From positions 5,208,001 through 5,272,000 of the forward strand of contig JAJQJQ010000006.1 in NCBI GenBank assembly GCA_028622995.1: a DNA stretch of 64,000 nt, given 5' to 3'. Both the position numbers and the translations under genes were made by a program. This document shows, one piece after another, positions 1 through 12,200 of the stretch. The notes under the pieces were generated by a model, which was given only the letters and a program-made list of their open reading frames with translations, had not been told where the DNA came from and ran no database searches. The DNA comes from Panagrolaimus kolymaensis (taxonomy: Eukaryota; Nematoda; Chromadorea; Rhabditida; Panagrolaimidae). The first letter of the stretch is position 1. Each line of letters starts with the position of its first letter.

Positions 1-1551
1 GTTTTCGATAAAAATGCGCCATTTCCTTAACTTTTTTCAACATCAAAATCATGATACATAGGTTAGACATATATTTCGCGCCAAAAAAGACAGGTTCACC
101 GTAGAAAAAAAAAGAAGGAAAATTTGAAAATAGATCCAAGGAGAAAAAAAGAGGACGCAATTGAGAAAGAAGCCCGCGCAAAAAAAAAGTCGAATAAAAT
201 AGGCGATGTTTTTTTTGTGTTAAATTTTTCACGGTGGTGAAAGAAAAAATTGCGCAAAAAAGGGACCATCTAAAATCAAAAAAAAAAACGGTTGAAAGAG
301 AAGAATTATTTTGAATTATTCGAATCTTTATATGAAAGAGGAGTCGTCAAAAAATAAAAGTAAGCCAATCACACCTTTTTTTTTTAGGCGTAAATATTTT
401 TCGTGCTTTGCTCTAAAAAACTAAAGTTTCACGTTTTTCGTTGTTGGTGAAAGAATTGGAAAGAAAAGGAGTTTCATCCGGTGAATAAAAAAATATGTAA
501 AAAACCTCATTGATTTTTTGTCTTTTGGGAATAAATGTTAGCTACTTTTTTTCCTTGCTTGAGCCGGATGGAAAAAAAAATAGACTGGCACACTATACTC
601 TTCTTCTTGGTCGACGGCACACCATTTCGAAAATAAAAAAATGCCATTGGCAAAAGAAAAAACCCGGCATGAAACATTTGAATTGCATGGAAAAAAAGGA
701 GGGAGAAAATGGATTTCGAAATCATCAATTTCAACATTCAACATCCTCATTTTTTCTGACTCAACAAAAAAGGGGTTAAAAAAATGTAAAAAGAATGAGT
801 TTTTGTAACAAAGTAACAACGTAATAGCCTTATCAAAAAAATGAGGAGAAGCCAAAGAAAACAAAAAAAGAACTGCAAAAAGAAGGAGATGAAAAATGCT
901 TTTCAATTTTCTCTTTTTTTTTATTGCTGCGGTTTGCAAAAAGATAGGCGATGCATTTTAGTTTTGACGACCAACCAACTCTAAAGAAGGGGTGAAGCGA
1001 AGCGACCGACCAATGGTCGTCGATTCGAAAGGATGGAGAATGAGATGCCTTTTCCATTTGGTTGTGTTTGACCCCACTTTTTGAAAGAAAAAAAAATATA
1101 GGAAAAACCAATGAAGGGGATTTTTTTTGTGGTGGCAGCGGCTGCAACGACGATGGCTGTTTGTCAATGTCCAAGGTCGGAGTGCTACTTATTTTTTTCA
1201 TCCTAAATTGAGGAAATGGACAAACGTTGGTGTTTCGTAATCATTCATTATATATATATATTGAGGAACCGCAATTGAAAGGGAAATAGCTTTTTTTAAA
1301 AACAAGGGCAAAGGATTAAATGAGATTGAGAGCAAAAAAAAAAGAGGAAGACGAAGGAACAGAATTGGCTGTAAAAACGTACAATTTTCTTTAAAAAATA
1401 AACACTTTGGTGGTTTTGTTCAGAAGCTTAAGAAAAAAAGATGCATAAAGGCCAAAATTGCATTGTAAGCATCCTAGCATCCTACTGCTTCAAACAAACA
1501 AAAAACTGCTTAAATATGAATGAAAAATAATAAATCGATTTGGTTTTTTAG
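1..1551. other. No recognisable gene; AT-rich flank with an E2F-like site
   Basis: This stretch is dominated by A and T homopolymer runs. The open frames on the minus strand at about 540-1200 have low-complexity Phe/Lys/Ser-rich translations and no recognisable domain, so I leave them out. A short TA run lies near 1249-1261. The 5' end of the secreted-protein gene that begins at 1552 must lie in or before this stretch. A candidate upstream exon ending at the GTAAGC near 1465 gives the right phase, but it cannot be confirmed. Confidence 0.5.
74..85. promoter_or_regulatory. Perfect E2F/DP consensus site
   Basis: The 12-mer TTTCGCGCCAAA matches the E2F/DP consensus TTTSSCGCSAAA/TTTSGCGCSAAA at every position, in a region that is otherwise very AT-rich. 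No gene start is visible within several hundred bases, so a target cannot be named. A chance match is possible. Confidence 0.3.
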
Positions 1552-3791
1552 CTTTCAAGAAGCCCTTATTAAATGCATGGAAAATAATCATAAATGTTTG
1601 AAAGCTTCCGCATTTCAAAAATATTTAAAGCTTGGTGAAGAAGATGCAAAAAATTATTCAACCGATTATCTAGTTCATGAATATGAATGTGGCCCTGGTA
1701 AAAATAGTAAGACTTTTTTTAATTATCCATGCTGAAAATTCAGAACCATGCCAGAAAACATTAGCTTTTTTTGGGGTTAATTATGTAATGGAAAAAATGT
1801 GTCAAGGGAGTTGAAGCTTTAGTTTCAAATAATTGGAAGCTATAAACGACAAAATAAAGACATAAAATGTTGAAAGTTTGAATATGCAATATTTTGGATA
1901 AGCGGAAAAGCTAAAAACAGAGATAAACTGAAAACATGGATTACGATAAAATGGATTTTATAAAGAAAGTCATAAATTTTCCTTTGAGATGTCACCAACT
2001 ATACAAACTATTTTTGGTACTTCTTTTGACCCCAAACTAAGACCTTGAGAAAATAACTTTAAAATTTAGGAACAAAAATAGCGGCTACCTGCAGTGCGTC
2101 TCCCTAAGCCTTTAAAGAAAATGCAGAAAATCATGCATTTTTTAGTATTTTTTCAAAGACTCAAAATTTTCCCTTCTGTTGACATGAAAATAGTTTTAGC
2201 TTTCAAAAATATTTTTCCTTCCAACAAAACTTGGATAAAATCTCAACCATTTGTCTTCTTTTAAAAGTTGCCATTTTTGAATGACATCTTGTCAAAAGAA
2301 AGAACTAAAGAAACTCTTTCTATCGGAATACATTTTTGCCGCCAAAAAATTGCGCTTTCATGTATGTTAGTTGCTTTTCCATGCATGCATCCATCCATCT
2401 GCCCTTTAACCATTGACCCTGGAAGAGTGATGACGATTATATGGCAGAGGAAAAATATAGCCATGACAACGAGAAATAAACGCTTGAATTAAAAAGATGC
2501 GATGAGCAAGAAACAGGCTTTCGGATGTCATCTTGTCATCGCACTTGTCATCAAAAAATTTTGAATTACACTTTTTCTTCTAATGAAAATCTGTTTATCC
2601 TATGTTGTAGAGCTTTGCGAGATCTTTAAAGTCTACTAAGCAGAAAAAAAAATCACAAAAGTTATCATACCGATGACAATCCACTTCCGCTTTATGGCTG
2701 CTAGAAAGCGGAAGTGGATTGTCATCGGTATGATAACTTTTGTGATTTTTTTTTCTGCTTAGTAGACTTTAAAGATCTCGCAAAGCTCTACAACATAGGA
2801 TAAACAGATTTTCATTAGAAGAAAAAGTGTAATTCAAAATTTTTTGATGACAAGTGCGATGACAAGATGACATCCGAAAGCCTGGCAAGAAACTACTGCA
2901 AACAAAAATAAATGAAAAGCTAACTTTAATAATGTTATCAAAATAAATCAATCATTTATTGCCACACCTTTGACGTTCGTTCGCCTCTTGCATTCTTTGA
3001 GTTCCAAACGTGGGATGAAAAAATAAAATACTGATTTGATAAAATTATTACTAGCAACTAATTCATTTCCGTTCGTTATTTGAGCGCAAAATAAAAAAAG
3101 CATAAAAATAATTCAGCATTTTTTAAAGTGAACGAATGAGGAGGAATGAATTAATCATAGAGTTGACGATAATGAATCATCATTTCAAAGGACTAATATT
3201 TTCAAACTTTAATTTAAAAAAATATTTTGCGGCAAGAACGAACAATGCAATTATGCGTTTGAAACAAAGCCAAAAAACAGTGAAGTAAATTAACCAAATT
3301 CAAACGTTACAAACTCCTGTATTTCTAAGCTAAAAGGAAAGAAGTGTAAAATTATTAACAATGTTGGGTAAAATCATAGTTCATTAGCTATCCATAATTT
3401 ACGGTTATATTCTTGGTTCATGAAAACTTTCTATTACAATAATCCAAATCCCTATATTTTAAGGTCTCCAAAATATGTATTTCTGTTATCTTAAAGTTGT
3501 CGATATGTATCATTATGAACTAGATTTATGTAACCGATTTAAAGAAGGTGTTGTTTCAAATGATGGTTATAATTGCAGGTTTGCTATTGCTTTCTTTTTT
3601 TTTAGCTTGGATAAGTAAAATTTTTCAGTGATGCAAACGAATATGTTATTTGCATAACTTCAGTTTTTAGTAGACGTTGTGGAACTGCTGTTAAACCATT
3701 TATTTGTAATGTCGCTGTAATTACCATTCAAGGTAGCACTGAAACTGATGTTTGTGATATGAGTTTACCTCGTTGCTCAGATATTGCTTAA
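1552..3791 (+). CDS. Cysteine-rich secreted protein, DUF19 (T20D4.11-like) type, 5' end unresolved
   Basis: Three exons join in phase: 1552-1697, 3464-3578 and 3629-3791. The first begins after a TTTTTTAG acceptor in phase 2, so at least one upstream exon, presumably with the signal peptide, is missing. The visible 140 or so residues carry about a dozen cysteines in a spacing that recalls nematode DUF19/T20D4.11-like extracellular proteins, including a CG pair near the C-terminus (SRRCGTAVKPFIC). The family call rests on cysteine pattern and is tentative. No enzymatic motif is seen. The intron at 1698-3463 holds a 371-bp foldback transposon in a transcribed position. The gene converges on the small membrane-protein gene that ends at 3987. 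Confidence 0.55.
2506..2892. mobile_element. Foldback hAT-like element with perfect 180-bp arms and 8-bp TSD
   Basis: Left arm 2514-2693 and right arm 2705-2884 are exact reverse complements over all 180 bp, separated by an 11-bp spacer (2694-2704). The termini read CAGGCTTTCGG. The element is flanked by the perfect 8-bp direct repeat GCAAGAAA at 2506-2513 and 2885-2892. An 8-bp duplication and CAG-type ends fit the hAT superfamily. There is no coding capacity, so it is non-autonomous. Identical arms point to recent insertion or ongoing arm conversion. It lies inside an intron of the secreted-protein gene, so the pre-mRNA would contain a long perfect hairpin. Confidence 0.85.
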
Positions 3792-3986
3792 TTTTCCATT
3801 ATTTATCAGAGAAGGATTTCATTGATAATACATATAATCACAATGCAAAGATAATATTTTTTAATAAACTCGGTGAAGAAAATAATTTGTAGTTTTTATG
3901 TTAAAATTAAAATAAATATTTTTATTAATAAAAAGTTTTAAATTTTAAAAGTACAAAAAAAACGGTCATTCTCGAGTATTTAAAGC
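3792..3986. other. Convergent intergenic spacer
   Basis: This is the 3' spacer between two converging genes. It is AT-rich and presumably holds both 3' UTRs. No other feature is seen. Confidence 0.5.
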
Positions 3987-4364
3987 TTAAATAAGTCTCG
4001 TAGTTGGAGTTAAATCAAGCCCATCCAAAGTTTTATGAATTAATAAATGTTGAGCGATTTGATCACGTTTATACATGGACCATAAAATTCCAAAAAATGC
4101 AATTTCAGCAAAAACCATCGTAAAAAAGAATCCAAAAGCTAAAAAGGTTCGAAACCAAAACATATCATTTGGAATATCTGCCGTTTCATAACTCAATAAA
4201 CTCAAATATAAAAGTCCACCAAAAATAAAGAATAATTTCAATGTCTAAAAATGGTAAAGTTTAAGAATTTCCAAAACAGTTCTGTAAAAACTTGCCGAAA
4301 GTACACCAAAAATAATAATAATTTTTCGATGATTTTTAAGAAATTTTTCGTAAAGCGACAACAT
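3987..4364 (-). CDS. Small two-span membrane protein, function unknown
   Basis: Exon 1 is 4364-4296 and exon 2 is 4244-3987, together 108 codons. The start ATG at 4364 opens MLSLYEKFLKNHRK, followed by a hydrophobic stretch (about residues 15-42) and a second one (about 58-80), then a basic, soluble tail ending TPTTRLI. The exons join in frame only if the intron uses a GC donor (G|GCAAGT at 4295-4290) with a TTTTTAG acceptor, because the nearby GT donor gives the wrong phase. I recognise no family. It lies 235 bp downstream of the Dispatched-like gene on the same strand, so co-transcription in an operon is possible but not shown. Confidence 0.6.
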
Positions 4365-4599
4365 TTTTTTCAACGCTTTTTTCCTTTCTGCTGTTGTTTC
4401 AGCGTTAATTGATACAAATCAAAGTTTCAAAAGAAAAGTGCGACTTTAATCGATTTGCATCGAATGAATCAAGTCTCATCTCCAAGTTGAAGGAGGAAGC
4501 GACGAAAAAAAAAATTTACGCGCAATACTTTTCTACGATTTTTTTCTATTATGTTTGTTTATAAAAACAGTAAAAGCAATAAAAACGAAAACAAATTAT

Positions 4600-7500
4600 T
4601 TATATTTTATCATTTCTACAAAATTTGCTAAAAAGATATATCAATGAAACAAAAACAAAATGAGCTGTGAGAAAGCTAACGATAGTCATAACCACAAGAA
4701 AGACACCAATTTCATAAAAGGCTTGAGTTTGAGAGAAAAATAATATTAAACCAGCTGCAATATTTGTGATTGATGCAAGTGCAATTGGAATGGCACAAGC
4801 TTCATTTGCTTCCCTAAAAAGTTACAAGTTCAAGCTTTTTTTCTTCAGCAAATTCATAAATGATGACACAGATAATTTTCCAAAAACTTTGTTATTATTT
4901 TTTGCATTATTTTTATTTTTTCCACGTTGCTTACCTAACTTTTTCTGTTACAACAATATCAGATGAAAGTTTATATGCAACAGCAAGATGCAAAGTATAA
5001 TCAAAACAAAGTCCGATTGTTATCACAAGTATTGTGGCTTCTACGACGTTGATGGTCCAACCAAAAAGTAATAAAATTGCTGTTATTGAAGAAATTGAAA
5101 ATGCAATAGAAATAATGGCTGCAAAACTAAGTAATGGACGCATAGTTGAAAATATAATTACTAGCGCTGAAATTGCTAATGAAATTGCAACGGATATTGT
5201 AGTTCCATATAAAAGTGAATTAAGTAAATCGAAAAGATTGGTGGTAGTTGGATTGGTTAAAAGCATAGGCTTTGAATTACAAAGTTGATTTTTTGTGGAA
5301 TCAAATTGAGAGAAAAGAGGTTGAAGGTCGCGATAAGTATTTGTCAAGGGATAATTGCTTGGTCCTTCAATCATAATTCCCAAAAACTCCAAAGTTTCTT
5401 TCTCGATTAAAGGGGTTTCTTTTATTCTTCTAACTTGTCCAAAGGCATCGGGTTGAAAATAATAATTATGTTCAATTGTGTAATTCAAAACACACATATC
5501 AGGAAGGATGTTTGTATTTTCCCAACAACATTCTTCCATTGGACATTCATCAATCCAATTTAAAAAGCTTCTTGCCCATGTTATATTTTTTCTTTTTGTT
5601 ATTGAATCAATGAATTCTCCTCTTTTTATCATAGACATTTGTAAATCTAAATTTTCCAAAAATTGTTTTGAAAGTTTAAATGCTGGATCTTTTTGCAATG
5701 TTCCCGAATCTTCTGCTATTAACCAGCTGCTATCTCTGTAATTAAAAAAAGAAGTTTATTACTTTTTTTCCAAAGAAGAGAGAATGGAAAAACAAACGTA
5801 GTTGGTTGAAGGCCCCAAATGGCAAAGAAATTTAACATTATAGCTTGATGAGAAGAAAAATTGAAATACTCATTTTGATGTTCTTCAAACCATTCAAATG
5901 GATGATTACTTCGTAAAATCTGTAAAAATAAATAAATAAATGCCTTAGTTTAAGGGTTTGAAAAATGAGGAAAATAAAATTAACAATAGCGTTGATAAAA
6001 CTTTGCATTCGATTAAACTTTACCTGCATTGCATTATTTTCAGGTAATCTTATACCAGGATTTACACATACAACATAAATGGATCCAATAAATAATAGCA
6101 GAGCCGTAAAAAGAATTGCATAAAAAGTTTTGTAAATAAATATTGGTAAACGATAAATATAAATGTTTGAAACGAATGTTAAACCCGATTGAATGCGATA
6201 AAATATTCCTTGATTTAAATCAAATTCAAAACATGGTTTTGAATGTAAAAGCACAAGAGCTGCGGGAAGAGCTGAGATTACAAAGATATAATTTGCCAGA
6301 ATTGTAGTTGCTGCGAATATACCAAAACATCTGAAAAATAACTTTAATTAGTTATTTTAATTTATAATTCATTAACAAACCTTAAAATTAAAATGGATGA
6401 AAAGCAATTGGTTAAAAATGCGATGGCCGTGGTAATCGAAGTAACAAACATTGCAATTGCAGCATGTTTTAATGCTTCATGAACAGCTGCCTTTATAACT
6501 TGTGATCGATTCTAAACCCATTTTCGCTCTTATTTTTTTAATTACATCCTTTCCTTTCTCCAAACCTGTAAATCCAATGCACCAAACTCCCATGTTTCAT
6601 TAAAGTTATAAGAATTTCCAAGCTTTTCTTTTTGAGATAATAAATCTGAATCAATATTTAACAATTTCGCATTATAAGCTTTGAGTTCCTTTTTATGTTT
6701 TTCAAATTGATAAGTGAGTAAAAATGCATCATCAGCGCCAACAGCAATTGCAATGACAACAACCAAAAAGTTAATGAATGGAAAAAATGAAATTCTCAAA
6801 ATTGCTGCATAAAAAAAGAATGAAGTTCCAACAGCAAAAGCCATTCCAACCAAAACGATGATAGTGAAAGTTAGACTTTTTGAATAAAATAATATTCCAA
6901 GAATCACCATAAACAGCGCACCAGCGCCTAATGCAATATCCGAAAACAAAGCTTTTTGAAAGAAAGAATCTTTAGCTCCAATGAAAAGACCTTTGAGTTT
7001 AATGACGTCACCAAAATCGTGAGAGAGATGATGCATCAAAGTTGAATAAAAATAATTTAAAGTTTCAGGTGAAGCGGAATGGCCATAATTATTGAAAACT
7101 TTAAGAATTGCACCTATATAAATTGGACCATCCGGGATTTCATGGTTTTCATTTGGTTTTTGTAAAATATAATCTTGAATTTGCATTGCAAAATTTGTTT
7201 TACAATTAAGAATTTCAGATTCCGTTTGAGGATTTAAACATGAAATAACCAAAGATTTGAATGAATTGGCTCTGAAACAAGTAACTAAAATTTTAGAGAA
7301 AACAGCATTAAAAAGTGAAATGTCTTGTGCCTCCAAATTTTCACATTTTTTAATGTTTGTGGAAAACTTACGTATTTTGATCTAAATCATCACAAGTTTT
7401 AACATAACTTCCATTAGCACAAATAACATAATTTGGAAGATTTAAACTAAATTCGAGCAAAGGCATAATAAAATCATGAAGTTTTGTTTCATTTGCAACT

Positions 7501-8155
7501 CTGTCAATAATTTCATCCAATTTGCATAAAGTTTTTAAGGTTGAAACTTCAAATAATTTATCAAAGCTTTCAACTTCAAAAATGGCTTTGGTTAAAAAAT
7601 CAAGATACAAATATTTAAATTTTGGAGTTCCTAAAGATAGGTAAGTCCCACATGGTGTTATTTTTTCTTCACCATCATCTACGCCATAATCATCATAATT
7701 TATCGTAAAATTATCATTTCCAGATGCTTCGGTGACTTCAGCATTTCTAGGTGCTTCGGTTACTCCAGAAGCTGATCTCTTTATTCTATTTTTAGGCATA
7801 ATTAAATTCGGTTTACTCACAGAATTAGCAATTAAATGTTCAAGTGCTAATCTTTCACCCGAACGAAAAGTTCCGCGAGTTTCAAAACCTGTTCTTGCAT
7901 TGAAAGAAACTTCAGACATGTGAAAATAAATTGAATGAAAGCTTGCAATTCCCGTTATAACAAAATATGTACAAAATACCATCACTGGCCAATTTTGCAC
8001 TGCACTAACATAACTATAAAAAAAGCAACCGTTAATTTTTAATACTCCTCCAAAAAAAGTAAAGATGTTTACCTTTCAATGATGGCATTTTTTAAACTTT
8101 TTATCCGTTTTCCAATCTTTCCAAACATTTCTTTAATCCATGAAAAACCAATCAT
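4600..8155 (-). CDS. Dispatched-family RND membrane protein (sterol-sensing domain)
   Basis: Eight exons join in phase: 8155-8073, 8013-7372, 7271-6566, 6511-6381, 6330-6024, 5919-5798, 5735-4935 and 4813-4600, giving 1001 aa. Dispatched proteins export lipid-modified hedgehog-type ligands; the nematode members (CHE-14, PTD-2) act in apical secretion and cuticle formation. Supporting features are the N-terminal FNARTGFETRGTF motif after TM1 (Dispatched-type), a first extracellular loop, a sterol-sensing block with VGADDAFLL in TM4, and a second-half block with GLCFDYTLHLAVAY in TM10. Both transmembrane halves keep the RND-type aspartates. The first loop has RIKR followed by S at residues 104-108, a candidate furin site. 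Total length fits the family. I assign the family, not a specific orthologue. Confidence 0.9.
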
Positions 8156-8656
8156 GTAAAAAATCGTATCATACACAGACAGTTTTTTGTTGTTGTTGGT
8201 GGAACTCAAAAAAAGTGAAAAGCGTTTTTGAAATGGGTTTGATTCCAAAATATGATGTTTGCGTCATAGAAGCTTTGAATAGAATGTTATTTGTATTTGG
8301 CTTTTCATTTTCTTTAAAAAAACTTTATTGCCGCCTTTTTTTTCTTTTCTATTCAAAGAAGTGTTTATTTTACAAAATCGTTTCGTTTATATCAAAGACG
8401 ATGGATGACAAATTATTTATACTATAATCATTTAATGTGGGCACAAATATTACGAGAAAATGGTTAACGCGAAATGTGAGTTTTTAGCAAAGTTTTCTTA
8501 ATAGCGAGTTTATTGAAAAAATGAAGAAAAAATTTAGAAAAAAATTAAATACAAAAGAATTAATTCTGTCAACTTTACATTAAAACTCAATTTAAAATTT
8601 AATGCAAGAAAATTTTTTAAACTCTTCTATTTATAACATCATATAAAAAAATATTT
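8156..8656. other. Intergenic spacer upstream of the Dispatched-like gene
   Basis: About 500 bp of AT-rich sequence lies between the stop of the small secreted-protein gene and the start of the Dispatched-like gene, both on the minus strand. It probably holds the promoter or a trans-splice region of the latter. No clear element stands out. Confidence 0.45.
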
Positions 8657-9223
8657 TTATGCTTTTGGAGTGGGTGTAGCAACAGGTGATGATGGTCGGG
8701 ATGCAGGTTTGGGTGTTTGTCCAAGTGGAGCACATTGACCATTGCAAATAGCACCTTGACGATAACTTTGAACGGGTTTAAGATCATCTCCAACATCATA
8801 ATCGACTCGGCCAATGCCATTAAGGCTAACACTAACATCAGCAACTTGTTTGCCTGAATCATCGGTGGTAATTACATGCCAGCTTCCAATTCCACATTCG
8901 CTTGCTTTTTGTTGGAATGTTTCACGATCGCCTTTCTTGGAAAATGACCAACTAAAAAACTTATTATTATTCAATGAAAGCAACGCTATGAAAATTAACG
9001 AAATGAAAGGTCAGGTATCAGAGAACGAAAAGGTTTATGGGAATTAGTATGATTTTTCCGCTGCTAATAAAAAAAAATATTACTTAGAACTTTTTTGATG
9101 ATTAGGTGCTGTGACTTGAGCTTTGAATTTTTTGTTAGTTTGAGATTCAACATGAACAATGATGTTGCAGCCATAAGCAACCACAATGATGGCAAGGAAA
9201 AATAAAGCAAAAAATGATTTCAT
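8657..9223 (-). CDS. Small secreted nematode protein
   Basis: Exon 1 is 9223-9084 and exon 2 is 8951-8657; they join in phase 2 to give 144 aa. The N-terminus MKSFFALFFLAIIVVAYG is a clear signal peptide, with cleavage probably before C19. The mature part has four conserved-looking cysteines (C19, one in SECGIGSW and two in CNGQC), a stretch of alternating hydrophobic and polar residues suggesting a beta-sandwich, and a Pro/Ser/Thr-rich tail ending PVATPTPKA. I recognise a generic nematode secreted-protein look but no named family. It lies 501 bp upstream of the Dispatched-like gene in the same orientation. Confidence 0.75.
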
Positions 9224-12200
9224 GGTTATTCAAAATACTGAAAAACAAATAAGTATTTTTAAGAGGCAGATTAAAAACTAAATGATCACAAAATATTTTT
9301 AAAAAAACATATTTACGCGGATAATTAGCACAACTAAATCTCTTACAATAGTCTTTTAGATTTCATATAAAAAAATAAACAAGTTATTAAATTTCAGTTT
9401 TTAGACTTTTCACGATCGAATATCTTCTCTAAAAATAGTTCGCAACAAAAACAAAAACTTTAAACAAAAGCTTAAAGAAAAATAGATAAACAACAACAAA
9501 AAAAATGATCAAAATTGTGGTTGAGTTGAAAATGGATTGAGCCAAGAGGCTCGACTAACTAACTAACAACCGCAATTTTTTTTGATTTGATTGAAAAACT
9601 ATTTTATTGGGCGGGTTTAAAAAAGCGACATTCGATAGAATCAAAATACCTATATCCGAATGATTAATCGATGAATGAGGATAAATTTTATCTACGGAGG
9701 TTGTGAAAACAAAGTTGTTTATAAACTTCTGTGTCAGATTATTTTTTGTTTTCGAAAGATCAACAAGTACATATAATTATATCTTTTGTTAAAAAAATGT
9801 ATAAACATTCACGTACATATTAAATGGGGACAACTTTTTAGGGTTAAAAAAGTAACAAATAATCACCGTTTATTTCTTCTCTCTTCAAGGTCATCATCAT
9901 CGCATGCTATTATTATTTGTCATTATGAGAGCTAATGGTTGTCTTTCAAAATTTTCAGAAATAAAAAATCGTTGCATTGATTCAAAGCGATTGTTTGATG
10001 ACAATAAAAAAATGTAATTATTTATGTGTAGTTAAATAAAGTTTATTTCCTGTTGATTCATTTTTTTTCTATCTCTCCATGACTCATTAAATCTCATATA
10101 TTTGTGGTTGATTGAATTTATTTTAAAATTTGTTTAACAAACTTTGACCCTTTTTTTCATCAGTGCTGTAAAAAGTTTCGATGTGTAACAATGTTTTTAC
10201 CATGTCACAAAAATCAAACAAACTTTACACATAGTTTTTTGTTAAGCAACTAATGCTCATAATTTTGTAAAAAGCATAGGATATAAGAAAATTTCTTCCA
10301 AAGATCAGGAGTCAAGTGTGAATATGTACATATCTATTACATATTACAGCGGAAATTATCTTGAACACAATTATTACACAGAAAATACTTGAGCATCAAA
10401 AATTTTGCAATTTACACGTTTTAAATTTTTTTTTGCTAAAAAGTTTTTTAAGTTTTGTGTTTTCAATGATCCTCGATTGCTGCTTGAAATTGAGTCTTTG
10501 ATTTTTTGTTGTTTAGTTAACAAAAAAATTTTTTTGCAGGAAAACAACAAAACAAAGGATAAATAATAAGTGAAATTGACTCCACTTACTCTCTCTCATA
10601 ATAAAAATGTCGATCCTTTACCCGATCCTTGAAAAGTGCAATGACGATGTTAAAAATTTTTTTATTTCTACAATGTCGTTTGAATTTTTGAATTCTTTCT
10701 TCCTCTTTTTTTCAAGTTGATTTTTAAACTTAAAAAAATAAATAAGACAAGAAAGTAAAATGATCCTTTCAGCCTTTTTTCTTTTCCCCTCTTTTTCTTC
10801 GATTTCTTTAAAAAGTGGCACACGGAAAATAAAAGAAAGAAGACGAAAAATAGCTTGTCATTGTCATTTTCATTTTTTGAAAAAAAGAAAAGTCAAGGGT
10901 CGTTGATCTTCATCATTCATTTATGTTTTGAAAGATCCTCGTCTATGTCAATGAATGCTTCGGGCATTTTTCCTTCCTTTATCCTCACAAAATAATATCT
11001 TCGACGATAAATCCTCAATAGTTTAAATATATCCTCATTTTTATTTATAATTAAGAAACAAAATAAATCACTTCTATATAAATTTGTTTCTTTTGATTTT
11101 AACCTCTAAAATAATTTTTTAACGGAAGTTTTATTTGTTTGAAAGGATGAAATTTGAAGAGATTAAAAAAAAAAGATTGATTATGGTAGAGATTCTTCTG
11201 AAGTGGATTTTTTAGGATAACAATTTTTTGCCTTTTTTAATCAGTGAGGAAATTAACTTTAGATTTTGTTAGATTTTTTGTGGTATTGAAAGACAGACAC
11301 ATACTTAAAAAATTTCAAATCGAAATTGAATTTTAAATTAGTAAAATGTACCGATTATTTTTCTATTACTTTTTTGTTTCATGGTGATTCTGTCAAGGCC
11401 ATTTATTTTTTTATATTTATTTTAAGACGACATCAAAGAAAAATGTTTTAAAAAAATGGGTACAAATTCGAAAGAAAAAAAACTTTATTTTTTCACCTGT
11501 CAAATTTTGAATTGAAAAAGACAACTCCCAAAAAAAATTTCAATTCTTTTTTTACATGGAAAAAATCTTTTTTTGAAAATAAATAAGTAAGAAAAATACC
11601 ACCGAAATATCTCAGCTGCAACAACATTTGATATCAAAAAAAAGCACGGAAAGGTCAACCAACTGGCATCTGTGTGTGTTTTCCTTTTTTACACCATGGA
11701 AAAAATCTGTTATTTTTTATGTTTGTTGCTATATTATTTATTGTTTTTATTAACATCTTTTTTTCTGCGATGAAAAACAAATTAATCTTTTAACCGATCA
11801 AAAAATTTACCAAAAGGAAAAGGTTCATATTTGGTAGACAGAAAATGATAGATGGTGGTTGTTTGAACGCATTTTTTAAATCTGACTTCACAAAGTTCAT
11901 AATGTCCTGATGTTGTTTTGATCTTTTCTCTCTCTCATCCTTTTATTTATGCTCAATTTTTCACGTAAATAAGGATTATTTTCCTTTTCCAATTTTTTGG
12001 ATCAAATAAAAGTTGACTTTTTGGGTTGGAAAAAATCACTTTTTTAAGTTTAAAGTTGTTTTGAAAAATGGAAGGAAATAAAAAGTGAGACGTAAGGAAA
12101 TTATTGTGTTCAAGCGAATACTTAAATTTAAAGTTTCCTTATTTATATTTGTTTTTAAATTTTGATTTATCACTTCAGATGCCCTCAATAATAAAATTTT

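Noticed and set aside
833..1201. 122-codon minus-strand frame
   Set aside because: The translation is Phe/Lys/Ser low-complexity derived from homopolymer runs.
1441..1464. Possible tiny upstream exon of the DUF19-like gene
   Set aside because: Read from its ATG the phase does not fit the next exon. A different frame fits but lacks a start or signal peptide, so the 5' end is left open.
2514..2884. Idea that the perfect inverted repeat is only an assembly hairpin artefact
   Set aside because: The 8-bp direct duplication precisely at both ends and the CAG-type termini are what a transposon insertion predicts and an artefact does not.
7272..7336. Extension of Dispatched exon 3 upstream of 7271
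   Set aside because: The open frame continues, but the TTGTTTCAG acceptor at 7280-7272 is a strong match and gives the correct phase with the previous exon; the upstream AGs do not.
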